This document shows positions 1-5,198 of a stretch of 7,611 nt of DNA, one piece after another. Source of the DNA: Chloroflexota bacterium. GTDB taxonomy: Bacteria; Chloroflexota; Anaerolineae; Anaerolineales; Villigracilaceae. Numbering within the stretch: the first letter of the stretch is position 1; each line of letters opens with the position of its first letter. A program made the position numbers and the translations under genes. The notes under the pieces were generated by a model. It saw nothing but the letters and a program-made list of their open reading frames with translations. It was not told the origin of the DNA and made no database searches. The DNA lies in assembly GCA_021796315.1 (NCBI GenBank), contig JAJYOH010000279.1:1-7611 (forward strand), read 5' to 3'.

Positions 1-18
1 TTGTCGATTACAACCAGG

Positions 19-96
19 ACGCAGACGAACACAGATAAACGCGGATTTTTTAAAAGGCTTTTCCGTGAGATTCTGTGGAATCCGTTCGATCCGTGT
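19..96. repeat. imperfect inverted repeat made of about 10-bp units
   Basis: The left arm has three consecutive 10-bp units at 19-28, 29-38 and 39-48 that approximate ACGCAGATAA (ACGCAGACGA, ACACAGATAA, ACGCGGATTT). The opposite arm at about 67-96, read on the minus strand, begins ACACGGATCG and continues with related units. The centre (52-62, AAAAGGCTTTT) is also self-complementary. Such short-period units in inverted arms resemble dispersed repeats I associate with Chloroflexota and some other environmental genomes; that family assignment is from memory. It sits at the 3' end of the minus-strand gene pair, so the transcript could fold here and end transcription. The right arm lies inside the coding region of the zinc-ribbon gene. 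Confidence 0.6.
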
Positions 97-310
97 ACAG
101 AATCACGGCAAACCCCGGAGAGCCAAAATAAATATTTAAATCCGAGCAATCAAAGCGATTCCCGCAATTGGGACAGGTGACTTTGCAATTCTTCTCGCAC
201 ATTTCACATCCGCAGCGGTCGCAGATAAAGACGCGTTTCTTCTTCGCAGGTTGGTCGTCTGCGGTTTCGGTTGCAGAAGATGGTTGGGGAACGGGATCAG
301 GCTGGGTCAT
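50..310 (-). CDS. small zinc-ribbon-like protein with eight cysteines
   Basis: This 86-residue protein has an acidic, Pro-rich N-terminus (1-22), a basic KKKR patch (23-26) and a dense cysteine cluster: C30, C33, C35, C38, C42, C46, C49 and C55. C30/C33 (spacing CxxC) and C46/C49 (CPNCG) look like a zinc-ribbon pair; the extra cysteines could bind a second metal. I do not recognise a named family and no catalytic residues are visible. The ATG overlaps the 3' end of the DUF309 gene by 14 bp, which suggests co-transcription and translational coupling; no clear Shine-Dalgarno is seen. The last 15 or so residues (from about Y72) are encoded by the inverted repeat arm and look unlike a conserved domain, so the original C-terminus may have been replaced. 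The gene is probably real given the cysteine pattern. A DNA, RNA or protein-binding role would be inference. Confidence 0.62.
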   Translation of the reverse strand: MTQPDPVPQPSSATETADDQPAKKKRVFICDRCGCEMCEKNCKVTCPNCGNRFDCSDLNIYFGSPGFAVILYTDRTDSTESHGKAF

Positions 311-689
311 AGTCGGAAGCGATGGGTTTGAGCAGGGAAAGGTCGAAGGATGAGAGTCGTTCCGGGCCGAGACGGTTCACTTCGGCGATGACCAAGTCCA
401 TGTCAGCGCGCAATTGCGCCACGTTCACGCCGCAACAATGATCCGGCCAGTCTTTCAGCCACCTCATGCTGCGCCCGTAAACTTTGACTGCGCCTTGATA
501 GTTGCCGTGTGTGACATGAAGATACGTAACCGCGGCTTGCAAAATCCCTTGATATAGTTCCCGTACCTTTCCTCTTTCTTCTTTCCACGCGGCTTCAAGC
601 TCCTCATGCGCTTCAAAATATTTTCCCGCGTTGAAGAGCAAAATTCCTTCGCGAGCATGATGAGGAAACTTTCCTTCGCAGTCGGTCAT
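297..689 (-). CDS. DUF309 family protein
   Basis: This 130-residue helical protein matches the DUF309 pattern. The signature FNAGKYFEAHEELEAAW spans residues 19-35, followed by LYQGILQAAVTYLH (45-58) and GNYQGAVKVYGRSMRWL (62-78). These are the hallmark His/Glu/Trp-containing helix and the LYQG helix of the family, whose biochemical function is not established. The length fits the family. The start at 689 is chosen because the conserved region begins soon after it. An in-frame ATG at 749 would add 20 residues and overlap the divergent gene's start codon, and the frame stays open to 968 inside that gene, which is not credible. A TATACT hexamer at 697-702 would place transcription start at or next to the 689 ATG, so the mRNA may be leaderless; no Shine-Dalgarno is visible. 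The stop overlaps the downstream zinc-ribbon gene, so the two form a small operon. Confidence 0.85.
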   Translation of the reverse strand: MTDCEGKFPHHAREGILLFNAGKYFEAHEELEAAWKEERGKVRELYQGILQAAVTYLHVTHGNYQGAVKVYGRSMRWLKDWPDHCCGVNVAQLRADMDLVIAEVNRLGPERLSSFDLSLLKPIASDYDPA

Positions 690-696
690 TTGCGGC

Positions 697-702
697 AGTA
701 TA
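697..702 (-). promoter_or_regulatory. candidate -10 box for the DUF309 gene
   Basis: On the minus strand this reads TATACT, close to TATAAT. The expected start of transcription, about 7 bases downstream, falls at about 690, next to the ATG at 689, which implies a leaderless message. No good -35 hexamer is seen at 17-bp spacing (only GGAAAG-like sequence), so this is a weak call. Confidence 0.35.
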
Positions 703-731
703 ACATGAACAGGACTTAACTTTCCGAGTGG

Positions 732-737
732 TAAAAT
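732..737 (+). promoter_or_regulatory. candidate -10 box for the DUF4129-MoxR-DUF58 operon
   Basis: TAAAAT lies 10 bases before the ATG at 748, in the 58-bp divergent spacer. It would put the transcription start at about 743-744, leaving a leader of only a few bases. No convincing -35 hexamer and no Shine-Dalgarno are visible. The call rests on position and on the -10 likeness only. Confidence 0.28.
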
Positions 738-747
738 TTCATCACTC

Positions 748-1617
748 ATGAAAAGAAAAAGCTGGATTCTGCTTTTCTCGGTTCTTGCATTGGCGGCGCT
801 GGCGGTGTTGGCGTCCAGCCTGCATGACGTGCATTTCGAGCCGGGTCGGCCAGCCGCAAGTGTTGAACTCCCCAGGATTATTCCATTGCCGCTTTCCACT
901 GAGAAAACTGTTAGCGCCCCGCTGTGGAAAATAATATTGCTTTGGGCGCTCCTCATCCTGGTCTTCATTTTATTTATTTATTTGCTGCCGCCTGAAATTC
1001 GCAAACGCATACTTATCCAGGCAATCCGCTTTGCGCTTACAGCAGCAGCCATTCTCTTTGCTCTCAGAAATCAACTCATTGATTTGCCAAACCTGAACTT
1101 CGGTGAACCGGCTGCAGGAACCTCTCCGATGGTGAATGGATCTTCAAACATGGCTGCACCTGTTTTTCAGCCACCGGCCTTGCCGTGGTGGATGATTTAT
1201 CTCATCAGCATCGGTGTGACGTTTGCGCTTCTGCTCCTGGCCTGGGCCGCCTACCGTTTTTGGAAGCGACTCCGCGACCGGCAAACTTCCCCGCTCGACG
1301 CGATTGCCGGGGTTGCCCGTGCATCTCTCAACGATCTGGCCGCCGGACATGATTGGGGTGATGTCATCATCGAATCTTATGTGCACATGAGCGAAGCCGT
1401 CAGCACGCGGCGTGGATTGGCGCGCACAACCGCCATGACGCCGCGTGAATTTGCAACGCGGCTCGAACGGGCCGGTCTGCCTGCAAACGCTGTCTCGCGC
1501 TTGACGCGTTTATTCGAATCGGTGCGTTACGGCGCGCATCAATCCAGCCAGGCAGATGTCGATGAAGCGGTGGCCTGTCTCAATTCGATCTTGCAGGCTT
1601 GCGGAGCGACGCAATGA
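748..1617 (+). CDS. DUF4129 domain membrane protein
   Basis: This 289-residue protein is first in the plus-strand operon. Hydrophobic segments lie at about 6-24, 59-80, 90-106 and 147-169, with an extended Pro/Ser/Gly-rich stretch (110-146) between the third and fourth. After the last membrane segment, a basic FWKRLRDR border leads to a helical C-terminal domain (about 205-285). There, SYVHMSEAVSTRRGLAR, TPREFATRLERAGLP and LTRLFESVRYG match the DUF4129 pattern (TP-EF, then LT-LFE-RYG). DUF4129 often forms the C-terminal part of TgpA-like transglutaminase membrane proteins or stands beside MoxR and DUF58 genes; here there is no transglutaminase domain. The role is probably structural or regulatory in an envelope module, which is inference. 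The ATG has no visible Shine-Dalgarno, unlike the next genes. The stop overlaps the following start as ATGA. Confidence 0.85.
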   Translation: MKRKSWILLFSVLALAALAVLASSLHDVHFEPGRPAASVELPRIIPLPLSTEKTVSAPLWKIILLWALLILVFILFIYLLPPEIRKRILIQAIRFALTAAAILFALRNQLIDLPNLNFGEPAAGTSPMVNGSSNMAAPVFQPPALPWWMIYLISIGVTFALLLLAWAAYRFWKRLRDRQTSPLDAIAGVARASLNDLAAGHDWGDVIIESYVHMSEAVSTRRGLARTTAMTPREFATRLERAGLPANAVSRLTRLFESVRYGAHQSSQADVDEAVACLNSILQACGATQ

Positions 1618-2195
1618 AACGCCTTTGGCTTGGAATCGGTGCGGCCATTTTTCTGCTGGGCGCGGCTTATTTTTTGCGTGACGCCATTTATCAAACAGTC
1701 ATCATTCCGCTGGCCTATTTGTTCTGGCTGGCAAAGTTTTATTATTCGGCAGTTCCGCAAGTTATTTTGTGGGGATTGCTGCTCGTGATCCTGTTCATGA
1801 TTGTTTTTTCCAATCTGCTTCCCGAGTTTTCCTCGTCGCCAAAGAAGGAACCAAAACATGGACCTGAAAATGGTCAGGTTGAAACGTTGGCGCGTTGGAT
1901 CGTTAAATCTGAGAAGGGCACTTATTTCAAATGGCAGATCGCCAACAGGCTGGGCCGGATCGAGCTTGGGCTGAGAGAAACGTCAGAGCGGCGCTCCCGC
2001 TTTCAGCCTGTGCTGAGCGAAGTCGAAGCATCCAGGAATGATGCGGTCGAAAAATATCTGGAGGCGGGCTTGAACACATCCTTCGTGGATTATCCGAATC
2101 GAAAATCGGTATCAACGCCGCTGGATGTGAATCCAAAAGAAGTGGTAGATTATCTTGAAACGCAGTTGGAGATGAGCCGTGGCAGACATCCGTGA
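1614..2195 (+). CDS. membrane protein of unknown function in the MoxR-DUF58 operon
   Basis: This 193-residue protein starts at an ATG that overlaps the preceding stop (ATGA), with CGGAG at 1602-1606 seven bases upstream; that supports this start over a TTG at 1599. Hydrophobic segments at about 4-21, possibly 29-45, and 48-69 anchor it. The rest (70-193) is a charged, probably cytoplasmic domain with ETLARWIVKSEKG and FKWQIANRLGRIELGLRE (about 106-123), which I do not recognise as a named family. Residues 131-140 (QPVLSEVEAS) come from a dispersed DNA repeat and probably form an inserted surface loop. The position between DUF4129 and MoxR genes, with overlaps on both sides, argues that it works in the same complex, perhaps as an ATPase partner; this is inference. 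The gene end overlaps moxR by 17 bp. Confidence 0.78.
   Translation: MKRLWLGIGAAIFLLGAAYFLRDAIYQTVIIPLAYLFWLAKFYYSAVPQVILWGLLLVILFMIVFSNLLPEFSSSPKKEPKHGPENGQVETLARWIVKSEKGTYFKWQIANRLGRIELGLRETSERRSRFQPVLSEVEASRNDAVEKYLEAGLNTSFVDYPNRKSVSTPLDVNPKEVVDYLETQLEMSRGRHP
2004..2033 (+). repeat. dispersed LSEVEA-type repeat inside a coding gene
   Basis: The core GTGCTGAGCGAAGTCGAAGC (2010-2029) with flanking CAGCCT and ATCC matches a short repeat that I recall being scattered through Anaerolineae and some other genomes. In one frame it encodes L-S-E-V-E-G/A and in reverse L-R-S-A-Q-A-E-S-G. CGAAG occurs twice at 6-bp spacing. Here it is in frame and leaves the host gene open. The family match is from memory, not from a search. 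Confidence 0.6.
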
Positions 2196-3135
2196 AGTTT
2201 CCGAGCTGGGCAAAAAAGTGATCGTGGAAGTCGAGCGCGCCGTGATCGGCAAACGCGACCTGCTTGAGAAGGTGATGTGCGCCGCGCTGGCAGGCGGGCA
2301 CGTGCTGTTCGAGGATTTTCCGGGACTTGGCAAGACGTTGATCGCGCGCAGTTTTTCAACGGCTCTCGGCCTGGACTTCAAGCGGATCCAGTTTACTCCC
2401 GACCTTTTGCCCGGCGATATCACCGGCGGCTATATTTTCAATCGCACCAAAAATAAATTTGAATTACGCAAGGGGCCGGTCTTCACGAACATTTTGCTGG
2501 CCGATGAAATTAACCGCGCTTCACCGAAAACGCAATCGGCTTTGCTCGAGGCGATGCAGGAGGGGCAGGTGACGCTCGAGGGTGAGACACAGGCTTTGCC
2601 TGAGCCGTTTATCGTGTTCGCCACTCAAAACCCGATCGAATACGAAGGGACGTTCCCTTTGCCCGAAGCGCAACTGGACCGCTTCATGGTGAAGCTGGCA
2701 GTGGGTTATCCAAACATGGACGAGGAGAAGGAGATTTTGCGCCGCCGCCGCGAGCGCCAGCAGGATGAAGTCGCGTTGACGCAGGTGATGAAGCCGAAGC
2801 AATTATCCGCTTTGCGTGCCTTGGTTGAAACGGTACATGTTGACGCGGACATCGAAAATTACATCGCCGCGCTGGTACATGCCACGCGCGAAGACCGCCG
2901 TGTCTCGGTCGGTTCGTCGCCGCGCGGCTCGCTGGCATTTCTTAAACTGGCGCGCGCCAATGCCGCACTCGAAGGCCGCGCTTATGTGATTCCCGATGAT
3001 GTCAAACGCTTTGCGGCGCCTGTATTGAGTCACCGCTTGATCCTGCAACCTGAATATTGGATGTCGAAATCGGTCACGACAGATATTGTCGATGATGTAT
3101 TGGAAAAGACTCCCGTGCCGGTGATTGCGAAATGA
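2179..3135 (+). CDS. MoxR-family AAA+ ATPase
   Basis: This 318-residue ATPase has the standard MoxR length and order. The Walker A region is EDFPGLGKT (45-53, Lys52/Thr53), Walker B is ILLADE (105-110, Asp109/Glu110) with following INRASPKTQSALLEAMQE, sensor 1 lies in VFATQNP (146-152, Asn151), and an arginine sits in EAQLDRF (Arg168). The C-terminal lid has GSSPRGSLAFLKLARANAAL (245-264) with the sensor 2 arginine (Arg249). All key residues are present, so it should bind and hydrolyse ATP. MoxR proteins are cytoplasmic, chaperone-like ATPases that usually act with a vWA/DUF58 partner; that partner is the next gene. The start is GTG with GGAG at 2168-2171, seven bases upstream, and overlaps the previous gene by 17 bp. 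The specific gene it corresponds to is not identifiable, so no symbol is given. Confidence 0.95.
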   Translation: MADIREVSELGKKVIVEVERAVIGKRDLLEKVMCAALAGGHVLFEDFPGLGKTLIARSFSTALGLDFKRIQFTPDLLPGDITGGYIFNRTKNKFELRKGPVFTNILLADEINRASPKTQSALLEAMQEGQVTLEGETQALPEPFIVFATQNPIEYEGTFPLPEAQLDRFMVKLAVGYPNMDEEKEILRRRRERQQDEVALTQVMKPKQLSALRALVETVHVDADIENYIAALVHATREDRRVSVGSSPRGSLAFLKLARANAALEGRAYVIPDDVKRFAAPVLSHRLILQPEYWMSKSVTTDIVDDVLEKTPVPVIAK

Positions 3136-3145
3136 AGATCTTTCT

Positions 3146-3230
3146 AAACACTAAGGACACTAAGGTCACAAAGGAAAAACGCAAGGATTTTCGTTTTTTT
3201 ACCTTTGTGTACTTTGTGCCCTTTGTGTTT
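3146..3230. repeat. long imperfect inverted repeat built from 9-bp units
   Basis: It fills most of the 111-bp gap between the ATPase and DUF58 genes. The left arm has three tandem 9-bp units at 3148-3156, 3157-3165 and 3166-3174 (ACACTAAGG, ACACTAAGG, TCACAAAGG). The right arm at 3202-3210, 3211-3219 and 3220-3228 is the complement of ACACAAAGG, GCACAAAGT and ACACAAAGG. By eye, 24 of 29 positions pair between the arms. The spacer also has an AAAAAC/GTTTTT pair. The transcript could form a long hairpin that attenuates read-through or stabilises upstream mRNA. Similar AAGGACAC-type repeats are, as I recall, scattered in Chloroflexota genomes. Confidence 0.75.
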
Positions 3231-3246
3231 AAATTTTTTAAATAAA

Positions 3247-4515
3247 ATGTCCCGCGCTTTTTTTCTCGGTCTCCTCATCTTTATTCTCCTACTCGCAGGC
3301 CTGACGGCTTTGCGCGGCGAGTTGTTGGCATTGGCGATCCCGCTTTTGCTTTTCCTTTTTTACGGACTTGCCTTCGGCCCTGACAAGGTTCAGCTTGACG
3401 TGCATCGTACGTTGAGCGCGGAACGCGTCTCGCCGCAAACACCGGCGCTCGTGACCGTGTCTGTTACAAATCGCGGCGACTCGCTCGAATCGCTGGCGCT
3501 TGAAGATGTTTTGTCCCCGGCATTATTCATTGAAAACGGAAGCAATCATCATTTGATCTCTCTCGGCAAAAACAAGACTTTTACGTTTGAATACACATTG
3601 CGCGGGCCGCGCGGCAGTTACGCGTTGGATACTGTCCGCGCCGAAGCCAGCGATCACCCTGGTTTGTTGCGCAACGTTCAGTCAATTCACACTTTCGGAC
3701 AGCTGTTTGTTTTCCCGCCGGTGACGCGCCTCAAACAGATTCCCATTCGTCCGCGGCGGACGCGCGTTTATGCGGGGAATATCCCGGCGCGCGTAGGCGG
3801 TTCGGGTGTGGAATTTTTCGGCGTGCGGAATTATCAGCAGGGAGATTCGCCGCGTGCCATTAATTGGCGCGTCAGCGCGCGGCACGAAGAACTTTATTCA
3901 AATGAATTTCAGCAGGAACGCGTGGCGGATGTCGGCATCATTCTGGATGGTCGACAACGTTCCAATATTTACGCAGGCGGCCATTCGCTCTTTGAGCATT
4001 CTGTCATTGCCGCGGCTGCATTGGCGGATTCATTCCTGGCACAAGGCAACCGAGTCGGATTGCTGGTTTATGGTCAATATTTGCAGTGGACCTGGCCCGG
4101 TTACGGAAAACTTCAGCGCGAAAAAATATTACATTCGCTGTCTCACGCCGCGCCGGGAAGCAGTCAGGTCTTCGACGGATTGCAATATCTGCCGACGCGC
4201 ATGTTCCCGCCGGAATCCCAGATCGTGTTGGTCAGTCCATTGATGGAAGATGACTATTTGACGCTCGTTCAATTGCGTGCGCGCGGCTATCAGGTGATGA
4301 CGGTGAGTCCGGACCCGGTGGCGTTCGAGGAAAGTTTTTTGCCGCGCCGGCCCGAGGTCCAGTTGGCCGCGCGGGTTGTCCGCATGGAACGTGAACTGAT
4401 GCTCAAAAAAATCCAACGGGCGGGCGTGCAGCTGATCGAGTGGAATGTCGCGCAACCGTTCGATCAAGCCACGCGGCGCGCATTTGGTCAGCGCATTCAA
4501 GGGAGCAGGCTGTGA
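3247..4515 (+). CDS. DUF58 domain protein with vWA-like region
   Basis: This 422-residue protein has two N-terminal hydrophobic segments (about 5-20 and 25-43), a beta-rich region (45-160), and the DUF58 signature GVEFFGVRNYQQGDSPRAIN (187-206), followed by W207 and ARHEELYSNEFQQER. A vWA-like fold follows, with VGIILD (229-234), VGLLVYG (270-276) and QIVLVSPL (325-332). Family members are membrane-anchored partners of MoxR ATPases. The metal site usually reads DxSxS, but here it is DGRQR (234-238), so metal binding is doubtful. Start at ATG 3247 is preferred over a TTG at 3205, which lies inside the inverted repeat and would give a Cys/Leu-rich extension. No Shine-Dalgarno precedes 3247; the leader is A/T only. 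The 3' end overlaps the next gene as GTGA. Confidence 0.92.
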   Translation: MSRAFFLGLLIFILLLAGLTALRGELLALAIPLLLFLFYGLAFGPDKVQLDVHRTLSAERVSPQTPALVTVSVTNRGDSLESLALEDVLSPALFIENGSNHHLISLGKNKTFTFEYTLRGPRGSYALDTVRAEASDHPGLLRNVQSIHTFGQLFVFPPVTRLKQIPIRPRRTRVYAGNIPARVGGSGVEFFGVRNYQQGDSPRAINWRVSARHEELYSNEFQQERVADVGIILDGRQRSNIYAGGHSLFEHSVIAAAALADSFLAQGNRVGLLVYGQYLQWTWPGYGKLQREKILHSLSHAAPGSSQVFDGLQYLPTRMFPPESQIVLVSPLMEDDYLTLVQLRARGYQVMTVSPDPVAFEESFLPRRPEVQLAARVVRMERELMLKKIQRAGVQLIEWNVAQPFDQATRRAFGQRIQGSRL

Positions 4516-5009
4516 CTCTTTTTGCACTTATATTCAGCATCGTTGTGGGAACAGGCTCGCTGGCCTGGGGCTATGCACAAGTGGGCCTGCCGCAGTTCGC
4601 GCGCTGGATCGCACTCTTCGGTGGGCTGTGGCTTGTAACAGTCTGGCAACGCTGGCGATGGTTCGCATATCTTGGATTGCTGTTTAACTTTTTGGCGGCC
4701 GCCCTGGGCTTATGGCTTTTGAACTTTACGCCGGGCTGGATGTTTGCGGGCGTCATCGGCGGACTCATGGCCTGGGACCTGACCGATTTCTCGTATCGTT
4801 TGCGCTTCGCGGCGGAAAAGGAGCGGCCCGGCTTCGAGACGCGTCATCTCCTCCGTATCTCCATCCTCGCCATTTTCGGCTTTGGACTGGCCAGCCTGGC
4901 CATGCTCATTAAATTTCAATTTAATTTTGATTGGGCCTTGTTGTTGGCGATCGTGGCGGCATTTGGAATTATCCAACTTGTCGCGTGGCTTCGTCAAAGA
5001 AGTAAATAG
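4512..5009 (+). CDS. multi-pass membrane protein of unknown function, last gene of the MoxR-DUF58 operon
   Basis: This 165-residue protein starts at GTG overlapping the DUF58 stop (GTGA), with AGGGAG at 4500-4505 six bases upstream. Up to six hydrophobic helices can be drawn at about 1-20, 29-46, 51-70, 74-90, 112-133 and 138-160. A charged loop (SYRLRFAAEKERPGFETRH, 94-112) separates the fourth and fifth. The C-terminus is basic (WLRQRSK). I recognise no family and no catalytic motif. Coupled translation with the DUF58 gene suggests a membrane subunit or scaffold for that module; this is inference. A weak hairpin overlaps its stop codon, consistent with the operon ending here. Confidence 0.8.
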   Translation: MTLFALIFSIVVGTGSLAWGYAQVGLPQFARWIALFGGLWLVTVWQRWRWFAYLGLLFNFLAAALGLWLLNFTPGWMFAGVIGGLMAWDLTDFSYRLRFAAEKERPGFETRHLLRISILAIFGFGLASLAMLIKFQFNFDWALLLAIVAAFGIIQLVAWLRQRSK

Positions 5010-5020
5010 CTTCTTTTTAT
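4996..5020 (+). terminator. weak intrinsic terminator candidate at the operon end
   Basis: AAAGAAG (4996-5002) can pair with CTTCTTT (5010-5016) around a 7-base loop that holds the stop codon, followed by a T-rich TTATT. The stem has only two G-C pairs, so it would be weak. Its position after the last operon gene supports it. Confidence 0.35.
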
Positions 5021-5070
5021 TGTAAATTTTCGTGAGTAAGATGTAATTCTGACTACATTACAAATGTCTA

Positions 5071-5099
5071 TTGTTTTTTTATCCTAATAGTATTATAGT
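5071..5099 (+). promoter_or_regulatory. sigma-70-type promoter for the beta-helix surface protein
   Basis: TTGTTT (5071-5076) and TATAGT (5094-5099) are separated by exactly 17 bp in AT-rich DNA, close to TTGACA/TATAAT. The start of transcription would fall near 5106, leaving a 5' leader of about 90 bases before the ATG at 5199. This is the best promoter match in the window and supports a separate transcription unit. Confidence 0.55.
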
Positions 5100-5112
5100 A
5101 GTCCAAATTTGC

Positions 5113-5126
5113 TTACAATTTTGTAA
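5113..5126. promoter_or_regulatory. 14-bp palindrome, possible operator
   Basis: TTACAATTTTGTAA is a perfect inverted repeat (six-base arms, two-base centre) just after the predicted transcription start. The half-site TTGTAA/TTACAA also appears at 5020-5025 and 5058-5063 in the same spacer. Repressor operators often sit here, but A/T-rich DNA yields such palindromes by chance, so the role is uncertain. Confidence 0.3.
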
Positions 5127-5185
5127 TGTTGGTAATTGATATGAAAGCTTGTTACATGATGTCCTCGATTTCTTTTGTATCGAAA

Positions 5186-5194
5186 TAAGGAGGT
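5186..5194 (+). promoter_or_regulatory. very strong ribosome binding site
   Basis: TAAGGAGGT matches the 16S 3' end over nine bases and ends four bases before the ATG at 5199. It fixes the start there rather than at the in-frame TTG at 5175. It is much stronger than the four- to six-base sites within the operon upstream and suggests high expression. Confidence 0.85.
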
Positions 5195-5198
5195 TCTA

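Noticed and set aside
690..968. Upstream extension of the DUF309 reading frame to 968
   Set aside because: It runs antisense through the start of the DUF4129 gene, shows no family similarity and lies before the conserved DUF309 region.
1927..2301. Minus-strand 124-residue frame with LRSAQAESG
   Set aside because: It is antisense to two well-supported genes. The peptide is the reverse reading of the dispersed repeat, a common source of false gene calls.
3146..3230. Possible CRISPR array
   Set aside because: The units are 9 bp, adjacent without spacers and arranged in inverted arms; no cas gene is present.
3205..3246. TTG start giving 14 extra residues on the DUF58 protein
   Set aside because: The extension is encoded by the inverted repeat arm and is Cys/Leu-rich; the ATG at 3247 starts a typical membrane segment.
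3806..4243. 145-residue plus-strand frame inside the DUF58 gene
   Set aside because: It is fully contained in a conserved gene in another frame, with no family features and no ribosome site of note.
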